Positions 8,347 through 16,094 are shown, numbered from the stretch's first letter. The stretch: DNA of 32,100 nucleotides from Saprospiraceae bacterium (GCA_016787415.1 JAEUUT010000191.1:1-32100), one strand, 5' to 3'. Made by a program: numbers and translations. The notes: generated by a model from the sequence alone, not told the origin.

Positions 8347-8498
8347 CGTAGAGTAGTTTCCCGCAGAACTCGCAGAATTTCCCGCAGAATTCGCAGAACG
8401 TAGAGTATACAAAAATATTGACTGATAATAATTTGTGTACTCTACGTTCTGCGAATTCTGCGGGAAATTCTGCGAGTTCTGCGGGAAACTACTCTACG
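8347..8498. repeat. Long composite palindrome, copy 1 (61-bp perfect arms)
   Basis: Arms 8347-8407 and 8438-8498 are exact reverse complements of 61 bp, with a 30-nt centre. Each arm reads GTAGAGTA, then four CGCAGAA-type modules separated by short spacers, then GTAGAGTA again. The loop (AATATTGACTGATAATAATT) is shared with the copy at 25049. A partial extra module (ACCACTCTGCGGGAAAC) follows at 8503-8519. It fills the junction between the convergent chaperone (+) and monooxygenase (-) genes, 4 nt after one stop and 24 nt before the other. It could act as a bidirectional terminator; cruciform extrusion is possible. Confidence 0.95.
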
Positions 8499-8522
8499 AG
8501 AAACCACTCTGCGGGAAACAAA

Positions 8523-9653
8523 TCAACGCCCCTTCCTCACAATCCGCTCCACAATCTGCTCCGAATCCAGTTTGATATTCCGCAAAATACCGCTGAGCGG
8601 TGTAGCGAAGCCGCAGAAAAACAACCCTTCCCATTCCGGTTCTTCTAGCCACAGACTGCGCGGATAGCCGCGTTCGTTGAGCAAATCGCCGCCATGTTCG
8701 ATAAAATCCTCTACCTGTGCGCGGTAGCCCGTGCAGGCGATCACTACATCGAAGGCTTCGGATTCGCCGTTTTTGAATACTACACCTTGTTCGTAAAAAC
8801 GCTCCACATCGGGCCGAATCAGCACTTTTTTTTGTTTAATGAGATCGACAGTACCAATGTCGATCACCGGCACCTTGCCAAACCGACGCAATTGTTCGGA
8901 GGGTGCATACGGTGAAGGTGGCAGGCCGTAGGCTGTCAGGTCGCCCACCGTACGTTTTTGCACCATTTTGGCAATAAAATCATACGCCCAGGTGGGTAAT
9001 TTGCCCAGCATGATGGCCGTTCGTTGCGCCGGGCGGCCCAGCACATCGCGCCGAATGATATTCACCGGGCTGCGCACCGAAATGACCGGCTGTGCGCCAT
9101 GTTCGTACAGATCGAGCGCCAGTTCGGCGCCGGTATTTCCCATGCCCACCAGCAGCACTTTTTTTCCGGAAAATGGAGCCGGACTCCGATAGTCCTTGCT
9201 GTGCAGCAACTGCCCCTGAAACAGTTCCTGCCCCGGCCAATGCGGCTGGTACGGCACCCGGTTGTAACCCGTGGCTACAACCACGTTTTTGGAGTAAAAA
9301 ACATCCGTTTGGGTGCGCGTTTCCCAACCCTCGCCATGGCGTTGAATGTGTTGCACCGATTGTCCGAACAAGGGTTGAATACCCATTTCACGAACATAAT
9401 TTTCCCAATATGCAATCAAATCCAGCCGCGACACATACACTGGATAATGCGCTGGGAATTCCCTGTGCGGCAGGTTGGAATGCTCTTTGGCAGTGTGCAA
9501 ACAAAGCCGCTCGTAGTGTTCGTGCCAGGTGCTGCCCACCCGATCCGTTTTTTCTAACAGTAGATAGGGAATGCCCAGTCGCGACAAGCGACCGGCTACG
9601 GCCATGCCTGCGGGCCCGGCGCCAACGATGAGGGTGTGGGTGCTGTGGTTCAT
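8523..9653 (-). CDS. Flavin-containing monooxygenase-like NAD(P)/FAD oxidoreductase
   Basis: This 376-residue protein has an N-terminal FAD Rossmann motif GAGPAGMAVAGRL, a second dinucleotide motif GMGNTGAELALDL near residue 170, and the late FAD block CTGYRAQVEDF with FFCGFATPLSGILRNI. It belongs to the FMO/YUCCA/CzcO-like group of class B flavoprotein monooxygenases, which oxygenate soft nucleophiles or ketones using NADPH and O2. The exact FMO fingerprint FxGxxxHxxx(Y/F) is represented loosely (LLHSKDYRSP), so the substrate cannot be assigned. It is transcribed alone, divergently from the GldM-like gene at 9719, with 65 nt between starts. A TATATTTT box in that gap on the minus strand is a possible -7 element. 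Confidence 0.85.
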   Translation of the reverse strand: MNHSTHTLIVGAGPAGMAVAGRLSRLGIPYLLLEKTDRVGSTWHEHYERLCLHTAKEHSNLPHREFPAHYPVYVSRLDLIAYWENYVREMGIQPLFGQSVQHIQRHGEGWETRTQTDVFYSKNVVVATGYNRVPYQPHWPGQELFQGQLLHSKDYRSPAPFSGKKVLLVGMGNTGAELALDLYEHGAQPVISVRSPVNIIRRDVLGRPAQRTAIMLGKLPTWAYDFIAKMVQKRTVGDLTAYGLPPSPYAPSEQLRRFGKVPVIDIGTVDLIKQKKVLIRPDVERFYEQGVVFKNGESEAFDVVIACTGYRAQVEDFIEHGGDLLNERGYPRSLWLEEPEWEGLFFCGFATPLSGILRNIKLDSEQIVERIVRKGR

Positions 9654-9718
9654 AACAAGGCGAAAATATAAATACCCTCGCTATCATCACAATTCTTGTC
9701 TTCAGGCGTTTGGTAACA

Positions 9719-10390
9719 ATGACAAAACGATTTGCTGACTCCTGGCGCACGCGCTTGATCTGGTTTTCGGGCGGCGTCCTCCTGGCAAGCCTGCTGGCAT
9801 TTTCATTTGAAGAAGAAGGGCGGTATTGTGTCATCGGCCTCGACAAAATGAATGTGCTGTATCAGGGCATTGACAATCCCATGAAGATTCTGGTTCGGGG
9901 TGTGCCGCAGGGTGAAGTGAAGATTGAAACCGAAGGGGTAATGCTTGGGGCTCAAAGTGGCCCGTATTACGTGGCCCGGGCAGGTGCATCACCGACAGCC
10001 AAAGTCCGAATATCCGGAGGCCAACTGAAGCCTACGGAGTTTACCTTCCGAGTCAAACGTTTTCCCGATCCGGAGTTATACCTGGGCAGTAAACGAGGTG
10101 GCGTGATGGGCAATGGAGAATTCAGGGCCCAAATGGGTATTTCCGCCGTCATCACCTGCTGCGATTTCGACGCCAAATGTGAGGTAGCAAGTTACGACGT
10201 CGTACATATCGTTCCTAGCCGAACGGCCGTTCGGGTGACCAACAAGGGCGCTCGTTATACACCTGAAGTACGGCCGCTCATTGACGCGGCCAAGCCCGGA
10301 CATACCTATATTTTCGATGATGTAAAAGTCAGATGCCCCGGCGATCAAATTGCGCGCACACTCGGCCCTATGACATTCAAAATCAAGTGA
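9719..10390 (+). CDS. Standalone GldM D3-D4-like membrane-anchored protein, paralog 1
   Basis: This 223-residue protein has one N-terminal hydrophobic segment (LIWFSGGVLLASLLAFSF, about 11-28) and a periplasmic part resembling the last two beta-sandwich domains of the gliding/T9SS motor protein GldM/PorM. Motifs: LDKMNVLYQGIDNPMKILV opens D3; FPDPELYLG links the domains; CDFDAKCEV, ARYTPEVRPLID and KVRCPGDQIARTLG mark D4. Full GldM is about twice as long, and its D1-D2 domains are absent here. No other gld/por gene is nearby. Start ATG 9719 aligns with the paralog start at 13794 (MTKRFADSW against MKKLFANTW); TTG 9710 is rejected. It is followed after 5 nt by paralog 2. Possible roles are an accessory or competing partner for the GldL-GldM machinery; function is not established. 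Confidence 0.75.
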   Translation: MTKRFADSWRTRLIWFSGGVLLASLLAFSFEEEGRYCVIGLDKMNVLYQGIDNPMKILVRGVPQGEVKIETEGVMLGAQSGPYYVARAGASPTAKVRISGGQLKPTEFTFRVKRFPDPELYLGSKRGGVMGNGEFRAQMGISAVITCCDFDAKCEVASYDVVHIVPSRTAVRVTNKGARYTPEVRPLIDAAKPGHTYIFDDVKVRCPGDQIARTLGPMTFKIK

Positions 10391-10395
10391 TTAAC

Positions 10396-11076
10396 ATGAG
10401 TATTCTGCATCGATTCCGTACTTCAGGCGTCCACTGGTTTTTGGCAGGATTTATACTGACCGGCGCCGTGGCTTTTGCCCGGTATGAGCCGACGCCTGCC
10501 TGCACCATTATGCTCGATAAAATGAATATTTTCTATATCGGCGTGGACAACCCGATTACCGTGTTGGTGACGGGGGCGCCACAGGAAGAAATACAATTGA
10601 GTGCGAGCGGCAGCGGCGGTGTCACCCTGGAAAAAAAAGACGATATGCACTACAATGTGCGAGCAACAACACCGGGAGAGGCTCGCATCACGGTAGCCTG
10701 GAAGGATGAAGTCTCCCAAACTTTTCGATACATCGTGAAAAGAATTCCCGATCCGGAGGCGCGGCTGGGAGGCACCTACAAATCGGGGCATATTCCCAAT
10801 GGCACGTTCAAGGTGCAAAAAGGGCTGTCAATCGTACTTGAAAATTTTGATTTTGATCTCACTTGCAACCTGATCGACTTCGAGGTGGTGCGAGCCCCCA
10901 GAAAAGGCGACCCGATTGTGCTGAAAAATTCCGGTGTCCGATTCAGCCAGGAAGTACAACAACTGTTACAACTTGCCCGTCCTGGCGACAGGTATTATTT
11001 CAATGGCATCAAAACCAGATGCCCGGGCGATATGGCCAACCGGGAGATTGGTTCGCTGGAATTCGTCATTGAGTAA
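10396..11076 (+). CDS. Standalone GldM D3-D4-like membrane-anchored protein, paralog 2
   Basis: This 226-residue protein has a hydrophobic N-terminus (HWFLAGFILTGAVAFA), then the same domain order as its neighbour: MLDKMNIFYIGVDNPITVLV, RIPDPEARLGG, the D4 block NFDFDLTCNLIDFEVV, RFSQEVQQLLQLARPGD and KTRCPGDMANREIG. It is the most diverged of the three copies. The start is ATG 10396; an upstream in-frame ATG at 10333 lies inside paralog 1 and would add a sequence not seen in the paralogs. With only 5 nt between the genes they are surely co-transcribed. Its TAA stop directly abuts the stop codon of the convergent gene at 11077. Confidence 0.75.
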   Translation: MSILHRFRTSGVHWFLAGFILTGAVAFARYEPTPACTIMLDKMNIFYIGVDNPITVLVTGAPQEEIQLSASGSGGVTLEKKDDMHYNVRATTPGEARITVAWKDEVSQTFRYIVKRIPDPEARLGGTYKSGHIPNGTFKVQKGLSIVLENFDFDLTCNLIDFEVVRAPRKGDPIVLKNSGVRFSQEVQQLLQLARPGDRYYFNGIKTRCPGDMANREIGSLEFVIE

Positions 11077-12657
11077 TCACGGAATTTCAAACTCCACTTT
11101 CGCCACCCCGTACACTGAATTCAAAAATGCCAGGTACTTGCCGTTTTCATACAGTGCATTTACCGGCACCGAAAAGGTATTGTCCCCTGTTTTTACAATG
11201 GTGTCTTCCACATGCTGGCCCAGACCATTGGGGCCAAACACGCTGAAAATCAGGTCGACATTTCCGGGAGCCTCTACTTTGAACTTCCATTGACCGCCCT
11301 CTTTTACCGGCGCCTGAATATTGTAATGGGGAATAGTTGTGGCGTTTATCCGCAGATCATTCAGCGTATTGAGCGCCATCAAGGCATTTCGGGTTCTGAA
11401 ATTCTGGAAGGTTGTTATCTGAATCGTGGGTACTGTAAAACCGGGAACAACGATGTCGGTAATGCGCCAGGCGCGTTGGCGGAGGGTGTCGGTAGAAAAA
11501 GCCGCCAGGAATTTCTCTGGCTCGAACAATCCGTTTTCCACCCTGTATTGCTGGCTGTCGCCCAGGTGAATGGTATAGGAAGCCCCCGCCAGCACTTCTT
11601 CATCGAGCAACAGGGAGGGAGGCGTTTGGGCCCACGACGCTACCGAATCGACACGGCTTCTCAAAAAAGAACGCCGAATAATCAGTCCATCCACAGGTGC
11701 AGGATTGCCATCTGCACCAGGATATGCAGACAAATACAAATACTCGATCTTTTCAAACCAGTCGTTCCAGCGAAATTCCAGGGTATGAAAATCCCGGTCA
11801 CGGCGCAGGTGCAGTCGCTCGTCGCCGTCCGGTACCAGTTGCATGCTTTTCTGAAACAGGTTTTCGTACTCATCGGCCGTTTGCAACAGCAAGGTTACCC
11901 GCACGCCCGGTTTTACCAGGTGCTGGAAAACGCGTGCCTGGTGTACAAAATCGCTGTAAGGCAACTTGTCGAGTTCGAAGCGCAGCGCCATGGTAACTGC
12001 TTCATCATCAATAATTTGAAATTCAGCCAGTAGCGAATGCGGCTCCACCCAGGGATTCCATTCAATGTATGGTTCCTGCCCAAAAATTTGCCACAATTCG
12101 GACACCGTAAAGAAATCGCGCCGACTGCATTCAAACTTGTCTTCCTGTCCCCACACGACTGTTTGAAGCGATCGGTTGTTCAGAAATGGCGCATAGCCCT
12201 GATAGCCATATACCAGATTTTCACTTTTGGGCGCTATGATGTCGATGTCGATATGTGCCTCTAGGCCATTCCCGAGGGGCAGTCGGGTAATGTTCAGTGT
12301 TTGCCCTGCCGTAGCCACTTGTACAAACTGCTGGTCGAGGGCCGCAATTTGTGTCAGGTAATCTTTCGTCTGCACCTGCACCTGCTGGAGGTAAAAAGAA
12401 AAATCGGGTACCAGTCCCGCGCCGTTCCAGAGTTTGGGCGTGCTCAACAGCATTTGTCTGAATTCGGGCGCAGTAAGACGCATCCGGCTGGTATACTGCT
12501 GTTCGGCCGTGAGGTCGCACTGTTGTTGTCCCCAGTAAAAAATGAATTTGCCGGGTGAAGCCGGACGCGGCGCTATCGCATCGGCGTATTGTGCAGAGGC
12601 AGTTAAGGAAGCGAACAGGCAAACAGCAGAAAGCAGGCCGGTAAGGAAGATTTTCAT
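11077..12657 (-). CDS. Secreted protein of unknown function
   Basis: This 526-residue protein begins with a clear signal peptide (MKIFLTGLLSAVCLFASLTASAQ), so it is exported across the inner membrane. I do not recognise the mature sequence. It is rich in aromatic and charged residues (for example FIFYWGQQQCDLTAEQQY and FRWNDWFEKIEYLYLSAYPG). Its last 90 residues look like a beta-sandwich (KFKVEAPGNVDLIFSVFGP to LNSVYGVAKVEFEIP) that could be an interaction domain; there is no clear T9SS sorting motif. The ATG at 12657 is chosen because it gives the signal peptide; the frame is open 25 codons further upstream. It is convergent with the GldM-like pair, with zero bases between the stops, and may be functionally linked to them (weak inference). 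Confidence 0.7.
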   Translation of the reverse strand: MKIFLTGLLSAVCLFASLTASAQYADAIAPRPASPGKFIFYWGQQQCDLTAEQQYTSRMRLTAPEFRQMLLSTPKLWNGAGLVPDFSFYLQQVQVQTKDYLTQIAALDQQFVQVATAGQTLNITRLPLGNGLEAHIDIDIIAPKSENLVYGYQGYAPFLNNRSLQTVVWGQEDKFECSRRDFFTVSELWQIFGQEPYIEWNPWVEPHSLLAEFQIIDDEAVTMALRFELDKLPYSDFVHQARVFQHLVKPGVRVTLLLQTADEYENLFQKSMQLVPDGDERLHLRRDRDFHTLEFRWNDWFEKIEYLYLSAYPGADGNPAPVDGLIIRRSFLRSRVDSVASWAQTPPSLLLDEEVLAGASYTIHLGDSQQYRVENGLFEPEKFLAAFSTDTLRQRAWRITDIVVPGFTVPTIQITTFQNFRTRNALMALNTLNDLRINATTIPHYNIQAPVKEGGQWKFKVEAPGNVDLIFSVFGPNGLGQHVEDTIVKTGDNTFSVPVNALYENGKYLAFLNSVYGVAKVEFEIP

Positions 12658-12783
12658 ACGAGCAACAGATATTTGTAGGAAGATTTGACAACTGATGCAG
12701 AAGCAGGGCAAAATATACCCATTCCCGCTCACTGGAAAGTGAAAATCCGTTGTTTTGAATCCGTTAACCTACACCGCTTGCAT

Positions 12784-13389
12784 ATGATCTTTAAAGAATT
12801 GCTCGAAATTCTGGGTACGGCTTCGTTTGCCATTTCCGGCGCGCTGGCGGCGCTCAACAAACGCCTCGACGTTTTTGGCATCCTGATCCTCACTTTTGTG
12901 ACGGCCATTGGCGGCGGTACCATACGCGATGTGCTGATTGGCAATACGCCTGTGGCCTGGATGAAAGACCAGACGGCTATTCGCACCATTTTTGTTTCCT
13001 ATGTGCTGGCGTTGTTGTTTCACCGGGCCTTCAAAAGGCTGCCGCTAACGTTGAATATTTTCGATGCGATCGGGCTCGGATTTGCCACCATTGTAGGGCT
13101 GCAACGCGGACTGGAGGCCCAACTCAGTCCGAGCATCTGTGTGACGCTGGGTATGGTAACCGGCTGTTTTGGCGGCGTGGTACGCGATGTGCTGCTCAAT
13201 GAAATCCCGCTGGTGTTTCGCAAAGACATTTACGCTTCGGCGTCCTTGCTGGGCGGACTGCTGTTTTTCCTGTTTTCTTCCTGGGAAATGTTTGCTCCAT
13301 TAGCCACTACCCTTTCGATTCTGGCGGTAGTGCTGCTGCGGCTGGCGGTGATGCGGTTTGGGTGGCGGCTGCCGGATGTGGGTGGGTGA
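12784..13389 (+). CDS. TRIC-type (UPF0126) trimeric cation channel family protein
   Basis: This 201-residue protein has about seven hydrophobic helices arranged as an internal repeat. Each half has a glycine-rich RDVL signature: AIGGGTIRDVLIGNTPVAW in the first half and TGCFGGVVRDVLLNEIPLVF in the second. This is diagnostic for the bacterial UPF0126/YicG family, homologues of TRIC intracellular K+ channels that sit in the inner membrane as trimers. The start ATG 12784 gives MIFKELLEILGTASFAISGALAA; the frame is open upstream to a TTG at 12685 but that segment is not family-like. It is divergent from the secreted orphan gene, with 126 nt between starts. Physiological role in bacteria is uncertain. 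Confidence 0.88.
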   Translation: MIFKELLEILGTASFAISGALAALNKRLDVFGILILTFVTAIGGGTIRDVLIGNTPVAWMKDQTAIRTIFVSYVLALLFHRAFKRLPLTLNIFDAIGLGFATIVGLQRGLEAQLSPSICVTLGMVTGCFGGVVRDVLLNEIPLVFRKDIYASASLLGGLLFFLFSSWEMFAPLATTLSILAVVLLRLAVMRFGWRLPDVGG

Positions 13390-13397
13390 TTCAGGTG

Positions 13398-13439
13398 GTA
13401 GCACGCGTGTTGGGGCCTCTGACTATCAATATCAGGTGA
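13398..13439 (+). pseudogene. 3' relic of a fourth GldM-like paralog
   Basis: Read from 13398, this encodes VARVLGPLTINIR then TGA. It matches the last codons of the gene at 13794-14468 (VARVLGPLTISIK, TGA). Homology continues past both stops (ccaTGAACGCA against ccaaTGAATGCA) into the REP-like elements at 13551 and 14567. Only the last 13 codons survive, 8 nt after the TRIC stop. The left break lies at TTCAGGTGGTAGCACG, the terminus of the REP-like element; the intact paralog has GTAGCACG at the same coding position. This suggests a deletion through microhomology. Confidence 0.8.
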
Positions 13440-13550
13440 CCCATGAACGCACTTAAAGCATTAACAACTAGTTCTCGAAAAGCCTAACCATTTATTTGAC
13501 AATCAATTACTTAACCTGAATATTTGCTGATTTTTCGAGGCTGGCCAAGC

Positions 13551-13687
13551 GTTCTTCAGGTGGTAGCACGGGCTTTCAGCCCGTCGGAAGAAGGCCCTTT
13601 AGGGCCGTTTTCAGAATAAATATATGATCAGAGGCCCTGAAGGGCCTCGTCCCGACGCGCTAAAGCACGTGCTACCACCTGAAGAAC
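13551..13687. repeat. Multi-hairpin REP-like element, copy A
   Basis: Outer inverted arms GTTCTTCAGGTGGTAGCACG and its reverse complement at the right end enclose four small hairpins in a row: GGGCTTTCAGCCC, GGCCCTTTAGGGCC, GGCCCTGAAGGGCC and CGCGCTAAAGCACG. The last is imperfect here but perfect in copy B. GGTAGCACGGGCTTTCAGCCCG elements resemble dispersed REP-like repeats seen in several phyla (family recollection). The right border continues into CCCTCGGCCCATTT, also shared with copy B. Confidence 0.88.
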
Positions 13688-13793
13688 CCTCGGCCCATTT
13701 TCCAACGATGTAGAGCGCGGGTATCAATTTAAATCTACTGACACGTATCCTATTCCAGACTTACTTTGCGTTCATTGTATTCAAAACCTGTCT

Positions 13794-14468
13794 ATGAAAA
13801 AACTATTTGCCAACACCTGGAGCGCCCGGTTGATCTGGTTTTCCGGCGGCGTGCTAATGGCAAGTTTGCTGGCGTTTTCTTTTGCAGAAGAACAGCGATA
13901 TTGTTTGATTAGTCTTGACAAGATGAATGTGCTCTACAGAGGAATTGACAATTCGATGCAGATTCTGGCTCGGGGTGTGCCGCATCAGGAGATAAAAATC
14001 GAGACAGAAGGGCTGACGCTTCTGTCAGATGATGAGTATCATTACTATGCCCGGCCCGAGGCAACACCTGTAGCCCGCGTTCGGATATCAGGTGGTCAAT
14101 TGAATCCGACGGAATTCAAGTTTCGTGTGAAAAATATCCCCGATCCTGTAATAAGTTTAGGCAAATGGCGGGGTGGCGAGATAACCGTATCTGAATTAAA
14201 GGCACAGGGGGGCATTTCCGCAACGATTTCTTTTAGCGATTTTTTTTGCGGCCAATGTGATATGCAAGGTTATGAAGTGATTTATCAGGATCGGCGACAA
14301 AGAAAAAGACAATTTTATAACCCAGGCGCCCGCTTTTCCCCTGAAGTGCAGTCTGTCATTAACGCTACACAGCCTGGCGATTTATATATCTTCGATCAGG
14401 CCAAAGTTCGTTGCCCGGGCGATACAGTAGCACGTGTGCTGGGTCCGCTGACCATCAGCATCAAGTGA
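13794..14468 (+). CDS. Standalone GldM D3-D4-like membrane-anchored protein, paralog 3
   Basis: This 224-residue protein aligns almost without gaps with the protein at 9719: hydrophobic anchor LIWFSGGVLMASLLAFSF, then LDKMNVLYRGIDNSMQIL, NIPDPVISLGK, a D4 block with FFCGQCDMQGYEV, ARFSPEVQSVINATQPGD and KVRCPGDTVARVLG. It is shorter than GldM by the whole D1-D2 region. The gene stands alone between two REP-like elements, and the relic at 13398 shows that it arose by a local duplication of about 1.03 kb. Cysteines before LDKMN, in D4 and in RCPGD are conserved in all three paralogs. An envelope role is likely, with a possible link to the T9SS/gliding motor (inference). Confidence 0.75.
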   Translation: MKKLFANTWSARLIWFSGGVLMASLLAFSFAEEQRYCLISLDKMNVLYRGIDNSMQILARGVPHQEIKIETEGLTLLSDDEYHYYARPEATPVARVRISGGQLNPTEFKFRVKNIPDPVISLGKWRGGEITVSELKAQGGISATISFSDFFCGQCDMQGYEVIYQDRRQRKRQFYNPGARFSPEVQSVINATQPGDLYIFDQAKVRCPGDTVARVLGPLTISIK

Positions 14469-14566
14469 CCAATGAATGCAAAAACACTTATCAGAAATAT
14501 TACCTTTATATTTAAAAATCAATCACTTAAACTAAGCATTTGCTGATTTTTCGAGGCTGGCCAAGC

Positions 14567-14703
14567 GTTCTTCAGGCGGTAGCACGGGCTTTCAGCCCGT
14601 CGGGAGAAGGCCCTTTAGGGCCGTTTTCAGAATAAATAAATATATTATCAGAGGCCCTGAAGGGCCTCGTCCCGACGCGCTAAAGCGCGTGCTACCACCT
14701 GAA
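14567..14703. repeat. Multi-hairpin REP-like element, copy B
   Basis: This is nearly identical to copy A, with a few substitutions and a short insertion in the central AT spacer (AATAAATAAATATATTATCA). Its last small hairpin is perfect (CGCGCTAAAGCGCG). The right outer arm is changed to CTACCACCTGAATCACCC, so outer pairing is shorter than in copy A. Homology to copy A begins about 30 nt before the element (ATTTGCTGATTTTTCGAGGC). Confidence 0.88.
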
Positions 14704-14789
14704 TCACCCTTGGCCAATTTATCACTTTAGCAAAAAATTGATTTTCAACCAATTGCACCATCCTTCATACAAGATTCCTCCTCCCCTCC

Positions 14790-14831
14790 AAAAAAAATCC
14801 CGGCATTCCGAATACTCGGAACGACCGGGAT
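14790..14831 (-). terminator. Rho-independent terminator of the T9SS cargo gene
   Basis: On the minus strand the stem ATCCCGG/CCGGGAT, with an inner TTCCGAGTATTCGGAA stem-loop, is followed by eight T residues (14790-14797 on the plus strand). It lies about 75 nt after the stop of the gene at 14907. Confidence 0.85.
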
Positions 14832-14906
14832 AAAACATGGGAATTCGGCCTTATGATTCGGTAGTGCGGCTTTCAGCCATTGGTGCAGGATGCGCCGCGC
14901 CCTACC

Positions 14907-16094
14907 CTACTGTCGTGCAAGTACAAATGTCTCGGTAAGCAGTGTTTGTTTTTTGTCACCCAGAACGCTCAGCACATAATTTCCATTGGGAAGCCCTTCC
15001 TGTAGTTGCAGATTCAGGGCGCCGTTTTCGAGTACAGCCGTTCCTTGCTGTACCGTTTTCCCTTGTATATCTACCACCGTGTAATCGCTTGTGGCAGGTA
15101 CATTTCCCATAAACTGAAGCGTCAGTTGACCGGTGCTGGCCGGGTTCGGGAACAGCATCGTGGAATACAGGGCATTGGGCGCAAGAACCCCGGTGGTGGC
15201 CGTCAGGTCTTCCGTATCGAACACTGCCCTGGTAGGCGTAGTGAAATTGTTCGTACCATATTGGAAGATGGCCAGCGGGCGGGAGAACCCTTCCCGGTAA
15301 ACGGAATAGCGATTTACAAAACCGGTTTGCTGCCCCTGCATGATACCGAAAGCCGCCAGAATAGCCGCTGGCGCCGGTGCGCCTGCTATGAAGAAACTGT
15401 CGATGGCGTACTGATTAACCCTGTGTATCAATACGTTGTATTCGATGCTGGTAGCCTCGCCTGTGTGAATGCGCATTTTGCCCCATCCGGAAATAGAGTC
15501 GGAGCGAAAAATGGTGTAGATATGCTGGCAAGGCGTATTATTTAGTCCTGCAGCAGCCACTTTCATGGTAAAATTGATCACCCGGCGGCTGGCAGAATGC
15601 CAGGCACTCTGATACGTGGCCGGGAATTGAATGATCTTCCTTCCTTGCGGAAAAATGGCGCCCTGAAAAGGGAATTTCATACTGTCTGCCGGATTGCCGG
15701 TCATCGCTCCCAGACCGTACGCCTGCTCGTTCACGTACACACCTTTGTCTTCCACGCCATTTTCATTGAAGTCGTATTCATCAAAAAGCAGGTAACCTAC
15801 GTTGGCATTCAGTGCTTTGAAATTGTCGATGTACACGTCGACACCGGCATCGAGGTAAAAAGGATCTGTTTCCTCGGTAAAGTAGTTAGAGGTGGCATTA
15901 CCTCCCTGCAAACTACTGAAATCCCAGGAGCCATTGGGGCTCGGCGTCAGGTTCGCACCCACCGGATTTTGAATGGAACGATAATTTTCCGTTGAATAGA
16001 CAGGAAAGTTGTCGGCCGTAATGGTGAACGGCGTTTGAGCGAACACATGAAATACAAAGAAGCAAAAGCCGGACAGCAGTGTAACTTTTTTCAT
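14907..16094 (-). CDS. T9SS C-terminal sorting domain-containing secreted protein
   Basis: This 395-residue protein has a signal peptide (MKKVTLLSGFCFFVFHVFAQ) and a C-terminal type A sorting domain from about residue 315: LFPNPASTGQLTLQF, DYTVVDIQGKTVQQG and LPNGNYVLSVLGD. These are the standard blocks recognised by the type IX secretion system, which moves the protein over the outer membrane and attaches or releases it. The middle part is a beta-rich domain of unknown function with a calcium-type stretch DEYDFNENGVEDKG. I chose ATG 16094 because it gives a clean signal peptide; 13 upstream codons are open. It is a single gene with its own terminator. The leader region contains one arm of an inverted repeat (16198-16361). 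Confidence 0.85.
   Translation of the reverse strand: MKKVTLLSGFCFFVFHVFAQTPFTITADNFPVYSTENYRSIQNPVGANLTPSPNGSWDFSSLQGGNATSNYFTEETDPFYLDAGVDVYIDNFKALNANVGYLLFDEYDFNENGVEDKGVYVNEQAYGLGAMTGNPADSMKFPFQGAIFPQGRKIIQFPATYQSAWHSASRRVINFTMKVAAAGLNNTPCQHIYTIFRSDSISGWGKMRIHTGEATSIEYNVLIHRVNQYAIDSFFIAGAPAPAAILAAFGIMQGQQTGFVNRYSVYREGFSRPLAIFQYGTNNFTTPTRAVFDTEDLTATTGVLAPNALYSTMLFPNPASTGQLTLQFMGNVPATSDYTVVDIQGKTVQQGTAVLENGALNLQLQEGLPNGNYVLSVLGDKKQTLLTETFVLARQ

Larger units (their letters stand above)
13390..13793. other. Intergenic region with relic and REP-like element A
   Basis: This 404-nt region has no intact gene. It holds the paralog relic (13398-13439), an AT-rich stretch, the multi-hairpin REP-like element (13551-13687), and a short leader to the GldM-like gene at 13794 with a weak TTACTTTG box at 13761-13768 as candidate -7 element. 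Confidence 0.7.
14469..14906. other. Intergenic region with REP-like element B and terminator
   Basis: This 438-nt region has no gene. It contains sequence homologous to 13440-13550, REP-like element B (14567-14703), a minus-strand terminator (14790-14831), and near 14860-14895 a possible decayed REP-like half (GGTAGTGCGGCTTTCAGCC). Confidence 0.7.

Noticed and set aside
8347..8498. Palindrome as a simple rho-independent terminator
   Set aside because: Arms of 61-65 bp with conserved loop and no T tract are far larger than terminators, and the copy at 25049 follows a complete separate terminator. A terminator side effect remains possible.
8418..8648. Plus-strand frame beginning MTDNNLCTLRSANSA, with a second copy at 25121-25318
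   Set aside because: The shared N-terminus is the translation of the shared palindrome loop and arm, not a protein family; both run into antisense of real genes.
11212..12033. 273-codon plus-strand frame
   Set aside because: Antisense shadow of the secreted protein at 11077-12657, which has a signal peptide.
13551..14703. The GldM-like gene between two REP-like elements as a composite transposon
   Set aside because: No transposase; both copies are in the same orientation and the flanking relic is better explained by tandem duplication and deletion. No target-site duplication is visible.
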